Shown in pieces: positions 48,141 to 57,918 of a stretch of DNA of 64,000 nt; position 1 is the stretch's first letter, and each line of letters begins with the position of its first letter. The stretch spans positions 62,001 to 126,000 of the forward strand of contig BGKB01000093.1 of the NCBI GenBank assembly GCA_003116975.1. The letters run 5' to 3'. This stretch comes from Aurantiochytrium sp. KH105. Lineage: Eukaryota > Sar > Bigyra > Thraustochytrida > Thraustochytriidae. Below the pieces are notes generated by a model. It did not search any database and had not been told where the DNA came from. It saw only the letters and a program-made list of their open reading frames with translations. Position numbers and translations under genes: made by a program.

Positions 48141-49391
48141 ATGAGCCGCGCCGCAGAGGCCTTCAAGCTGCGCAAAGAGGTGCGGCAAGCGCAACAGCAA
48201 GGTCAGGCCGCAGCGACAGGGAGATTTGGGCGAGGGGAGGATGGCGCGGGTGAGGCGCATGATACGCTGCAAACGCAACCGCAGGTGGCCGTCAAGAATC
48301 TCGTTCCGGTGAAAATGGATGGTAATTTCAACCTTGGCCCGATGCTCGCGCGCAAAGTCCAAGCCAGCGAGTATTACAGGTCGCTGAGACAACTGACGAC
48401 GACGGTGCCGCAGCTTGTTGACGAGGTAAGACACAATGTTCGGTCCTTGGATCCTTGGCTCAAGACCTCGAGCGGGGATGCCGGGACCGCGTTTTGCGCG
48501 CTTTACAGACTCTGCGAGCTGCGCCCCACTCGAAAGCAGCTTTCGGGCATGCTTACGCAGCAGGGCGCTCCCTTTGTGCGCGCGCTTGGATTTCTCTTTG
48601 TGCGCTTTGTTTGCCCTCCGGATCAAGTGTGGGATTGGCTGCGACCGTTTTTCATGGACGACGAGCAGTTCCGCCCCCTCATGGAAGCGGACAAACCGTG
48701 GACGATGGGCCTCTGGCTGGAGAGTTTGCTGGTAGAGCACAAATTTGCAGGCATTGTTCTGCCTCGCTTCCCTTACACTGTGGACGAGGATCTGCGCGTG
48801 CGCGTGGGCGGCTTGCGCGCTGAGCGAGCGCGTTTTGCTCGAAACCTTTCTGAGCGTGATCGCTTTGTGGTCGGCGCCAAGATTGAAGCGCTCTATGCGG
48901 ATGATGGCAAATGGTACGATGCTGAAGTGATGGGACCTGGGCAAACATCAAACTCTTTTCTTGTTCGATACACGGCTTACGGAAATGAAGAGGAGGTTTC
49001 TCTTGGTGCGATGCGGCAGCCTGGCGCTGCGGACCTCGAAAATGGCCTGGAGAATGTGCGTGCTCGTAGTCGCAGTACCGGCCGTGACAGGCGTAGTCGC
49101 GACGGCAGAGACCGCAGAGACCGCGATGACGATGGTCGTAGGTATCGCGACTCGCGGGTTGATGATCGCAGAGAGCGAGACTATCGTGATCGTGATCGTG
49201 CTCGAGAGCGCAGTCGTGATCGTGGTGGGCGAGAACGGCGTTCACATCGTAGTCGTAGCCGCAGTCGTAGCCGCGACAGGTATCGGAGAAGGGATCGGGA
49301 GCGTTCGCACCGACGTCGGCAGCGCGGAGATAGTATTGATAGTGATGACGAAGAGGTGGCTCGCCGACTGCGTCAACGGCATGGAGCTTGA
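48141..49391 (+). CDS. PRP38-family splicing factor with Tudor domain and RS tail
   Basis: 416 residues. The PRP38 domain (~55-220) shows NFNLGPMLARKVQASEYYRSL, SLDPWLKTSSGDAGTAFCALYRL, GFLFVRFVCPPDQVWDWLRPF and MGLWLESLLVEHKFAGIVLPRFP, closer to PRPF38B than PRPF38A. Prp38 proteins join the U4/U6.U5 tri-snRNP and are needed for spliceosome activation. At ~243-296 there is a Tudor domain (GAKIEALYADDGKWYDAEVM, FLVRYTAYGNEEEVSLGAM) like that of SMN and SPF30, which binds symmetrically dimethylated arginine on Sm proteins. The tail (~310-416) is Arg/Ser/Asp-rich (RSRSRSRDRYRRR), an SR-type domain. Canonical PRPF38B has the RS tail but, to my knowledge, no Tudor domain. The fusion would let one protein touch both Sm proteins and the tri-snRNP. 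Intronless. Confidence 0.9.
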   Translation: MSRAAEAFKLRKEVRQAQQQGQAAATGRFGRGEDGAGEAHDTLQTQPQVAVKNLVPVKMDGNFNLGPMLARKVQASEYYRSLRQLTTTVPQLVDEVRHNVRSLDPWLKTSSGDAGTAFCALYRLCELRPTRKQLSGMLTQQGAPFVRALGFLFVRFVCPPDQVWDWLRPFFMDDEQFRPLMEADKPWTMGLWLESLLVEHKFAGIVLPRFPYTVDEDLRVRVGGLRAERARFARNLSERDRFVVGAKIEALYADDGKWYDAEVMGPGQTSNSFLVRYTAYGNEEEVSLGAMRQPGAADLENGLENVRARSRSTGRDRRSRDGRDRRDRDDDGRRYRDSRVDDRRERDYRDRDRARERSRDRGGRERRSHRSRSRSRSRDRYRRRDRERSHRRRQRGDSIDSDDEEVARRLRQRHGA

Positions 49392-49719
49392 ATCGATTTG
49401 CAAAACATGTTGGATCTGTAATTTCTTTGTTCTTTGATGCCAGGAGAAAGGTAGAAAGAAAGAGGCTTCGTTGAAGAGCGTGCGTGCTTATCTTGCGACC
49501 TGTCGACCCGACCAATTCTGTGGGTGGGAAGGCACCTTTGCTCGAGAGAGCTGTCAAAAGCAAACTGGATCGCCTACTTGCGTTCATCCAAGAAGAAAAA
49601 GTAAAAGCAATACAATTCAAATGATCAAAGCCATGCAATTCAAAAGGATCTAAAAAGAAAAGGGAGGAAGGACAATTTGGGGTTACATAAAACACATGGT
49701 AGGGGAGGAATGAAGAGGG
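49392..49719. other. Convergent spacer
   Basis: AT-rich 3' flanks of the PRP38-like and CxxC genes. Short related repeats AAAGCAATACAATTCAAATG and AAAGCCATGCAATTCAAAAG occur at about 49603-49645. No gene. Confidence 0.45.
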
Positions 49720-50334
49720 TCAATGTACAAGCGACGAGGTCAAGGATAGAAAGAGCGGATTTGTCTTGCGGTCCATCATCTTGAGGACACCGGCAAGTTC
49801 GTCAAAGGTAAAGTCTCTGCGACAGGCGGGGCAGCGTTTCCGGGTGAGAATGGCTGCTTTCATCTGGCGCATGTAGACGCTGACCCCTTGACGGAGGCGC
49901 AAATTGTGCTCACGCTGGCTGACAAAGTGGGGCAATGGGGAATGGGCGCGTCGCCTGCGTTTGATGTCGTCGACGCGCTTGGCAATGCTCGTGACGCTCT
50001 GTATTCTCGCATCCTGGGACTCGAACTCAATTTCGCAGACGCTGCAGTTTTTCATGTCTTCGCATGCTCGTGAAAAGTGTTTATTGGAGACGCGCAGCGC
50101 GGCCTCAAGGTTGATGGCGCGCTCGCGCAGGTCCTCGCCCATGGGCGCGGCAGCGGCGGCGGCGGCGACGGGGTCTGTGTTTTCCGGGTCGTCCTGCGGC
50201 AGGAAGCGCGGGTCACGGCGTTTGTTCCGAGTGCAGGCCGCGCCGGTTCCGGCGCCGCTGGCCTCCGCCTCCAGGCGCAGCTCCGCGAGTCTGCGCTTCT
50301 TGACCGGCAGCAGCTGCAGCTCCAGCTCGCCCAT
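49720..50334 (-). CDS. Small CxxC..CxxC putative zinc-binding protein
   Basis: 204 residues, ATG 50334. Residues ~1-65 are variable and include a poly-Ala stretch. Residues ~66-95 are helical. Two Cys pairs follow: NCSVC (C97/C100) and RCPAC (C168/C171), separated by ~67 residues with Arg/Lys-rich helix and several His. The spacing could form one zinc site of a treble-clef or degenerate RING/U-box-like fold; RCPACRRDFTFDEL resembles the second half of a RING finger. I do not recognise the family. A nuclear or nucleolar role is possible given KRVDDIKRRRRAHS. Function unknown. The upstream region is a 4.2 kb gene-free, GC-rich spacer. Confidence 0.65.
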   Translation of the reverse strand: MGELELQLLPVKKRRLAELRLEAEASGAGTGAACTRNKRRDPRFLPQDDPENTDPVAAAAAAAPMGEDLRERAINLEAALRVSNKHFSRACEDMKNCSVCEIEFESQDARIQSVTSIAKRVDDIKRRRRAHSPLPHFVSQREHNLRLRQGVSVYMRQMKAAILTRKRCPACRRDFTFDELAGVLKMMDRKTNPLFLSLTSSLVH

Positions 50335-50995
50335 CGTTGCGCGCGCGCGCGCGAGCGAGCGCGCTAGCGAGCGAGCGAGGTAGGCCCGTTGTCTGCTTGC
50401 TCGCTTGCTTTCCTTGCTTCCTTTCTGCTCCAGCCAGACGTGGTCCCGGCAGTTCAGTCCCCGCGACTCCGAGCTCGCGTAAGGCGTTTGGCACCTTGGC
50501 GTTTGGCACCTTGCGCGCGGCTCTGCTGCGCGCTGCTCTGCTGCTGCTCTGCTCCTGCTCTGCTCTGCTGCTCTCTGCTGCCGAGCAACGCGGCCGCGCT
50601 GCGTTGCGTTGCGCTGCGCGAGCTCGACCCGCTCTCACCCGCTCTCTCGCGCCAGACAAGCCAGCCAGCCAGCTAGCCCCGGCAAGACAGAGCGCAGGCG
50701 CGCAAGAACGAGGGCGCGATTCGGGTCTACCACTCCGAGTCCGAGACAGCTGGCCGGCCGCCGGTGCACGCACGCAGGCCCGCCGAACCGCGGCTCGCCA
50801 GCCCAGCCCAGCCCTTGCGCGCGGCTTCGTGGCGCGGCTTCGTGGCGTCGCCGTTGGGGCTTTGCCCCTTCCCGCGCGCGCCCGCCCGTGCTTCGCTTCC
50901 TGCCTTCCTCGGTTGCTTCCTCGCCCGTCGCGGCGCTGCTTCGAAGGGCGGTCGGCCGCCGGGCGGTGAGTCAGACAGTCACTGAGTCAGCCGCC

Positions 50996-51033
<38 letters not shown>

Positions 51034-54000
51034 GGCCGGGCGGGCGGAGAGGCAGCGAGGCAGGCAGGCAGGCAGGCACGGCCGCCACCTGCACCCACGC
51101 GAGCGTGCCGCGGCGCGAACGGCGCGATTCCGCTTCGACTGACTGACTGACTGTCTGTCTGTCTGGCTGGCTGGCTGGCTGGCTCGCGGCGCAGCGCAGC
51201 GCTGTCTCTCGCCCGCCTCTCTCGCGCCCCCGCGGTGCAGTGCAGCGCGGGAGGGAGGGAGGGAGGGAGGTGCGCGAGGTCCTGGTCGCGGCAGCTGCGG
51301 CCCGGCCGGGAAGGAACTCTGGCAGGGAGAGGAAGGCGGAGGAGGGCTTGCGGAGCTGCGCCTGCTCCGTCTGTCTCTTCGCCCGGCGGGACGGCGGGCT
51401 CGGCAGAGGCTTGCGCGAGGCGGCGCCGAACGCGGCGGGGACGGCGGCAAGCGCTGGCGGCAAGGAGCGGAGATGGATGTGGAGGCGGGCGGGCTTGCTT
51501 GCTCGCTTGCTTGACAACTTGAACTTGGTTCTTCGACTTGCGACTGGCATCCATCAACCAACTGCAAGCTCTTCGCCGTGTAGGTATATTCTTTCGCGCA
51601 CAGTCTCTCACTGTCAGTCAACATCCTAACGCACACGCACCGTGGGCAGTGTTCCTCCAGACCGCTTTCTTCCCGCGCGCGCACCGCAGCTCAGCGCGGC
51701 GTGGCGCGGCTCAGCTCAGGCGCGCCCCCGCTCAGCGCAGACGCGACCCCGGCCTCGGCCTCCGCGGTGCAAAGGAAAGGAAGGCGGAGAGAGGCCGCGC
51801 GCGCGGCGCAGCGCAGGCGCAACGGCGGCGAGGCGGAGGCGGAGAGAGGAGAGCGAGGAACGGAGTGCGGGAGAGAGTCCCTCTCTGTCTCCACGGCGAC
51901 CACCCACTTGGACGCACGACTGGGCTTGGCGGTTCAGCCGGGGTGCGGTTCACACTCTCTACCTTAGCGGTCAATCAGTCAATCAATCCACCGGTGGATT
52001 GTTCAATCTAGCGATGATAATCCGTCCGTCGGCAGCGGCCAGCTGTCCACATGCCATCCATCCACACCACACCACCAACGAACGCCAGAAAACCATGTCA
52101 TCAGCCACCAGGGGAGCGACGGAATGGTCCCCATCGTCGTCCACTTTCAGAAAGCAGCAGCAGCTGCAGCAGCAGGCTGATTCTCGGCGGCGGGCTCACA
52201 CGCTGCACTCACTGTCACTGACGGTGAGTTTGCTTGTTGCTCACGAGTCCATCGACGCGTCCATCAATCGGTCCAGCCGCCAGGGGCCCACGCTGCGCTG
52301 CCACCCGCTGCGACGCAGCTGCAGCCGCAGAGGATGGCAGTGCCGTGCCGTGCAGCGCAGTGCAGGCAGCACTCACGCACACACGCACATCCTGGCAGCA
52401 GCCTAGCCCGGCTCACTGTGCGTAGTAAAGAGGACAGGCAAGGCGGAGGTCACTCGGCTCCGCGGCGGCCCACGAGACCGCGCGCGGTTCATTCAGCTGC
52501 GCGCGCGAGACTGCAGCGCCGGCACTGGTGAGGGCGAGACTGCGTCGTTCGTTCGCTCGCTCGCTCGCTCGCTCGTGCGGTCGATCGAGGATCGTTCGTT
52601 CGCCGAGCGGTCTGGCTGGCAGTGGTTGCTGTCGCTCGCTGGTGGCTAGCTCGGGCTTGGGCAGTCCAGGATGAAGGGTGGATGGATTCACTGTCAATCC
52701 GGCCGCCCCGCTCACTGTGCGTCCAAATTACTGCAGCAGCACTTACAACGTGCACGCTTGCGGCTGCTGTTGCTACATGCTACTGCTGCGGCTTCGCGTC
52801 GTCGCTGCTTGGATGGATGGGATAGATGGTCGCAGGGAGGGACGGATGGTCGCAGGGCCGACGCGGCGCGACAGCCCAGGCTGGCGGCTTGACTGTGAAT
52901 TCGTTCATGCTTCTTTCATGCGCTGACCGCTGCCGCTGCCGCTGCGAGTCGGAGTCGCAGTCGTTCGCACCGGTCGCGACAGCACCCGCCACACACACCA
53001 CTGCGGCACGGCGGAGTCGACCACGGTCCAACGAGGCTCTGGCTGAGCCAAGGTCGCAAAGTTCGCTTGCTTTATAAAAAAATATTAGAAGGCTCAGTTG
53101 CAGCTTGCAGTGCTGGCTGGCGGTTGGCGACAGAGACTGCGACCGTCGGCGACAGCGACTCTGACCTGCCCGCTCGTCGCCGCTGTGGCCAGAACCGCGG
53201 CACGGCGATCGAAGGAAGGAAGGGCCGAGAGCATCCAAAGAAGCGCATCGCAGCAGCAGCAACAACAATTGCGACCGCGACCAGCGGCCTAGCTTTGCCT
53301 CGAGAGGCTGAATCACTCATTGCCTCACGCACCGAGGAGGAGGAGGAGGAGGAGGAGGAACTCGCAGATACGCTTCAGGTGGGTGCTGACGACATGTATA
53401 CCATCTATCGCGGCATCGTTTCGATCGAATCGAGATCGTCCCGGTGCAGCGGGGCAATTCAGCCCGCCAGCGCCAGCGCCACCACGGCAGAGTGAGCTAG
53501 CTAGCTCTCTGCGTTCAGAGAAACGTGCTTCTTGGGCCCCACCTCGTTCTCTGAAATGGTCCAGATTGTCAGAGGGCCTCTTTCTTGCTCGATGAATCGA
53601 GAAAAGGTCGCCCGCCGAATCGAGGGCCTGCACGCACGGCCGTCGCCCTCTAAAACCAACTTTTCCGACTCCAAATTGGTGCCCCTGCCGACCAGTGCCT
53701 GGGCAACCCCACCCCGCAATCAAGGTCCTCCGAGCCCCCGATTGCTTTTTCAGGTGCCCGCCCTCCTCGAGGCCCCTGATCGCGGGAAGCCGCTCTCACT
53801 CCCTCATCGCGCCGCCGTCGGCCGAGCCGCGCCCGCGCTCGCGCTCGCTCGGGCCTCGACGCGGCCTGGCGCGGCCTCGCCCGGCCTCCGCCGCGGCCGG
53901 CGTCGGCCTTCCGAGCGCGGGGCGCGGCGCAGCGCGTCGGGCGCCCGGCGACGAGGCCGGCCTCGCGGTGACGTTTCCCAGGCGCGGCGCCGACTCCGGC

Positions 54001-54579
54001 GGCTCGACGGGCGAACGAGGAGGCCGCGGCAGGCGGCAGCAGACCCCGCTCGCGAGCGACGCAGCGAGAGCGCAGAGCGAGGGAGCGAGGGAGCGAGGGA
54101 GCGAGGGAGGGAGGGCGGGCCCGCAGCGGCCGCCGCGACGCGCAGCCGAGGCGGGCGGCGGCGCGGGAAGAGACCGCGCGAGGCGAGGGAAGAGACCGCG
54201 AGACCGGAGCACGCCGCGGCGTCGAGCCGGCCGCGCCTGCGCGCTGAGCCGGGCGGGCGAAAGGAAAGGGCTCGCGAGCTTGTTGCTTGACGGCGGCGCC
54301 GACGTCGACGGCCCCGAGCTGCGAGAGATCGTCCGCGCGAGCGAGGCAGAACGCCGACGCCGCGCCGGGGGACGGACGGCAGCAGCGGGCGCCGGCCGTA
54401 CCTCGAGGGAGCGCAAGACACAAGCGAGGGAGCGCAAGACACAAGCGAGCGAGCCGAGCAGACTAAACTCCGTGTCGCGCTGCTCCTTGTGAGCTGCCCC
54501 TCCTCAGACCGCCAGTCAGCCAGTCCGTCAATCCGTCAGACTCTGGTCGTCGAAGGGCGAGGAACCAGGAGAGAGAAAG
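50335..54579. other. Gene-free region of 4.2 kb, GC-rich with simple repeats
   Basis: No convincing gene. Divergent promoters of the CxxC gene and the first transporter. Very GC-rich blocks (50340-50950, 53800-54450) alternate with CAGA, GGCA, GACT, CTGG and GAGG tracts. Overlapping Arg/Ala/Ser/Pro-rich frames occur on both strands and in all frames, which is what GC-rich non-coding DNA gives. Confidence 0.5.
50996..51033. repeat. (CAGA)n microsatellite, about 9 units
   Basis: Perfect run followed by CAGG repeats at about 51059-51078 and GACT/CTGT/CTGG runs at about 51137-51184. Confidence 0.95.
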
Positions 54580-57500
54580 ATGGCGGTCCCCTTCGGCTGG
54601 GAAGGATGGTTCACGCTGGGATGCCTCGCGGTCATGTTCATCGTCCTCGTGCGCGACTGGATGCCCGCCGACTTTGCGCTCGTCGCCACGCTCGGCGTAC
54701 TCATGGCAGCGCAGATTGTCACCACCTCTGAAGGCCTCGAGGGATTCTCAAGCTCGGCGGTCCTCACCGTCGCCATCCTCTACGTCGTTGCCGCAGGCAT
54801 CAACTCTACAGGCGCTCTTGATCATGTCTTCGGCAAGGTCCTGGGCAACCCCAAGTCGCTCGCCATTGCGCAATTGCGCCTCATGGTCCCCGTGGCCATC
54901 GCTTCGGCCTTTCTTAACAACACACCTCTCTGCGCGGTCATGATCCCGCTTGTGCAGCGCTGGGCGCGTCGCATCAAGCAACCCGTCTCACAGCTCATGA
55001 TCCCACTGTCCTTCTCTTCCATTCTCGGCGGCACCATTACACTCATCGGTACCAGCACGAACCTTGTCATCGCCGGCAAGTTCGAGGATCAATTTCCCGG
55101 TCAAAGCATTGGACTCTTTGACGTTGGCGCAGTCGGCGTCTCCGCCGCCATGACAGGTCTCATTTACATTATTCTCTTCTCGCCCTTGCTTCTCCCTGGA
55201 TTTGAGGAGCTCGAGCGCCGCTCGCGCAAGGCGCTGGGCCTCGACGGCGCTGGTGGCAAGTCGATCATCAGCAACCAGGACCCGCAAGCCGACGTCAGCG
55301 CGCCGAGCGGCGGGTCCGGGGCCATTGGCGGCGATTTCACCGTCGCATGCATCGTCACAGCCTATTCCACCATCGTTGGCAAGGCTGTCGACGAGGCCGG
55401 TCTGCGTGGTCTCAATGGCCTCTACCTTACCAGCGTTCAGCGCGGCCAGCGCATGCACAATGCCGTCGGCCCAGAGTTTGTCATCAACGAGAACGACATT
55501 CTCTTCTTCACCGGCCTCGTTGACCATTTCCACGAATTCTGCCTCACCCACGGCTTTGAGCTTGTTACAGATGCCAACGAGGACCAGCACCTCCAACACC
55601 CCGATCTGGCTCACGCGTCCGTTCTCAGCTCCGAGGACGAAGAAAGCGATGCCGAGTCCGTCGCGAGCGTGCAGAGCCATCTCAGACACAGTCAGCAATC
55701 CCTGGAACCTATTGGCTGGGGCGAGGCCGGAGCGTCCGCCTCGGTAGCATCCGTAAAGAAACAAAAGCCAAAGGGCGCAAAATCCCGCATGGAGCGCAAA
55801 AATACCTTTGAGGAACGCATCATCAAGGTCGTCGTGCGCAGCGGCAGCACGCTCGAGGGAAAGACGGCCAAAGAGTGCAAGTTCCGCAAACGCTACGACG
55901 CCGCCATTCTATCCCTCTATCGTGCTGGCGAGCAAGTCAGCATTCGCGGTAACCTTGGCCGCATCCCTCTCGAGGTCGGTGACGTTCTTTTGCTCGTCAC
56001 CGGTAACGATTTTGACTGGGGCAACGAGGTCATTCAACAAGATCTCAAACCTCTCATCTCTGAAGCGGTCATCGCGGAGCAGGCGCGTGACGGCTCAAGG
56101 ATAGAGTCCGCCATTGACCATCTCAACCACGCGAGCCAGCAAGAGCTCGAACGCGAGTTTCTCATTCCCATGCGCGTCAACGAAAACACACAGCTTCGCG
56201 GTGCCCGTAGTCTCGTCGGCCAGACCGTCGAGAGCGCCGGTCTGCGTGGTCTGCCAGGGCTCTTCCTTGTCGCTGTGGAGCATAGTGATGGCACTGTCGA
56301 GCACGTCGTTGGCCCCGAGATGGTTCTCGCTGCCAACGACATGCTCTGGTTCGCTGGCGAGCGCGAGGCTGTCGCCACCTTGCGTCGCATTCCTGGTCTT
56401 CACCCACCCGATACGCAAGCGCAAAAGCTCAAGGTCCAGCCCGTACAGCGACGCCTGGTAGAGTGTGTGGTGAGCATGCGCTCGCACTTGGTGGGCAAGA
56501 CGGTGCGCGAGTCCAAGTTTCGCACCCAGTACGAAGCGGCCATTATTGCTGTGCATCGTCAAGGTCGGCGCGTGCTGTCCAAGATTGGCGACATCGAGCT
56601 CCGTGCAGGCGACGTGCTTATTTTGGATACGGGTCCCAACTTTGTGCAGCGGTACCGCGACAACCCGAACTTTCTACTCGTGACGGAGATTGACGACTCG
56701 TCGCCGCCGCACTTTGACAAGTTCTACATTGCGCTCGTCTCGGTGATCATCATGCTCGTCATGTACGTCGTCTTCTCGGACTACATCACGCTTATCGAAC
56801 CTGCGATCTTTGTCTCGGGCATCATGCTCGTGACTGGTATTCTGACTCCAGAAAGTGCGCGCGCCGCCGTTTCGTGGGACGTGATTGTCACGATTGCCGC
56901 CGCCTTCGGACTGAGTAACGCTTTGTCGAATACTGGAGTGGCTACAACAGTTGGCAATGCGCTCGTCGACCTCGCCGAAATTACCGGGACAGGCTACGTG
57001 GGCGTGCTGACGGCCGTGTACTTTGCGACCTTTTTGCTTTCGATGGTTCTCTCCAACAACAGTGCGGCCGTGCTCATGTTCGACATTGCCATTACGGCCG
57101 CGCAGAACAGTTGCGCAGATGGCGACGATGGTCAGTCGCTCTGCGTGCAGCAAATGGTCTTCACGCTGATGCTCTCTGCATCATCGTCCTTTTCCACATC
57201 GTACGGTTACCAAACGAACATGATGGTTCTGAACGTGGGTAACTACGTGTTTTTGGACTTTTTACGGTTCGGCTTTCCGATGCAATTTTGGCAGATGATC
57301 TTCTCTCTCATCTTTGTCTACTTTTTGGAGCAGTGGTACCTCAGTTTAGTCATTACGCTGGCCGCTTTTATTGGAACGATCTTTGTCCGCGTGCTCTTTA
57401 GCAAGGACTCGACGCTCAGCAAGCGTCTTCCTGCTTGGATGCGTTGCAAGCGCGACGTAGCGGATCCAGAGATTGAGATGCGTGAGGAAGCCGCCGCGGC

Positions 57501-57759
57501 ATCTTCCAACGCTTCCTCATCTTCTGCAGACTCGGATGCTGGCCACGAGGCAACTTCAAAGACACCTGGCTCGCCTTCACAGCCCGGCGATGGATCGCTC
57601 AGAATGACTCGCACGAGCCATAATAGTAACGACGACGTCGAGTTAGCCGTGGAACCTGTTCAGAGCCCCACTGCCGGTGAGCAGGTAGGGGACGCTTCGA
57701 GCTTTGGCTCGCCAAGTGCGCAGCGCGCAAACAAGGATCTTGAAATGGCTCAAGTCTAA
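54580..57759 (+). CDS. SLC13/SAC1-like permease with four TrkA-C domains (copy A)
   Basis: 1059 residues. The N-terminal permease half has about five to six spans and signature sequences FLNNTPLCAVMIPLV and TLIGTSTNLV. The central cytosolic part (~250-690) holds four TrkA-C/RCK-C domains in the order GKAVDEAGLRGL, GKTAKECKFRKR, GQTVESAGLRGL, GKTVRESKFRTQ. The C-terminal half has further spans with VLSNNSAAVLMFDIA and TSYGYQTNMMVLN. The paired NNT/TSTN and NNS/YQTN motifs are those of the DASS/SLC13 ion-coupled anion transporters. The four TrkA-C insert is typical of the Chlamydomonas SAC1/SLT type, linked to sodium/sulfate uptake and sulfur sensing. Predicted: plasma-membrane sulfate or similar anion transport. 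It is a close paralog of the gene at 60355-63273 but has a longer Ser/Ala-rich C-terminus (~1000-1059). ATG 54580 matches the paralog's start. Confidence 0.88.
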   Translation: MAVPFGWEGWFTLGCLAVMFIVLVRDWMPADFALVATLGVLMAAQIVTTSEGLEGFSSSAVLTVAILYVVAAGINSTGALDHVFGKVLGNPKSLAIAQLRLMVPVAIASAFLNNTPLCAVMIPLVQRWARRIKQPVSQLMIPLSFSSILGGTITLIGTSTNLVIAGKFEDQFPGQSIGLFDVGAVGVSAAMTGLIYIILFSPLLLPGFEELERRSRKALGLDGAGGKSIISNQDPQADVSAPSGGSGAIGGDFTVACIVTAYSTIVGKAVDEAGLRGLNGLYLTSVQRGQRMHNAVGPEFVINENDILFFTGLVDHFHEFCLTHGFELVTDANEDQHLQHPDLAHASVLSSEDEESDAESVASVQSHLRHSQQSLEPIGWGEAGASASVASVKKQKPKGAKSRMERKNTFEERIIKVVVRSGSTLEGKTAKECKFRKRYDAAILSLYRAGEQVSIRGNLGRIPLEVGDVLLLVTGNDFDWGNEVIQQDLKPLISEAVIAEQARDGSRIESAIDHLNHASQQELEREFLIPMRVNENTQLRGARSLVGQTVESAGLRGLPGLFLVAVEHSDGTVEHVVGPEMVLAANDMLWFAGEREAVATLRRIPGLHPPDTQAQKLKVQPVQRRLVECVVSMRSHLVGKTVRESKFRTQYEAAIIAVHRQGRRVLSKIGDIELRAGDVLILDTGPNFVQRYRDNPNFLLVTEIDDSSPPHFDKFYIALVSVIIMLVMYVVFSDYITLIEPAIFVSGIMLVTGILTPESARAAVSWDVIVTIAAAFGLSNALSNTGVATTVGNALVDLAEITGTGYVGVLTAVYFATFLLSMVLSNNSAAVLMFDIAITAAQNSCADGDDGQSLCVQQMVFTLMLSASSSFSTSYGYQTNMMVLNVGNYVFLDFLRFGFPMQFWQMIFSLIFVYFLEQWYLSLVITLAAFIGTIFVRVLFSKDSTLSKRLPAWMRCKRDVADPEIEMREEAAAASSNASSSSADSDAGHEATSKTPGSPSQPGDGSLRMTRTSHNSNDDVELAVEPVQSPTAGEQVGDASSFGSPSAQRANKDLEMAQV

Positions 57760-57918
57760 CGAAGATTTGCCTCTAACGACATTTTGAAATGTCTGACTCA
57801 CAACTCATGTATAAAGTTAGCCTTTTCACCTTTTTCTTTCTCTTGCTACATGTCCTTTTCTCTATCTAGAAGAAAAAAAAGCACTCGATCCTACTCAGCT
57901 TTCGGCAGGCCACTCACT

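Noticed and set aside
53532..54492. Arg/Ala/Ser-rich frames of 205-265 residues upstream of transporter A
   Set aside because: Open in several frames on both strands simultaneously, as expected for ~70% GC leader DNA.
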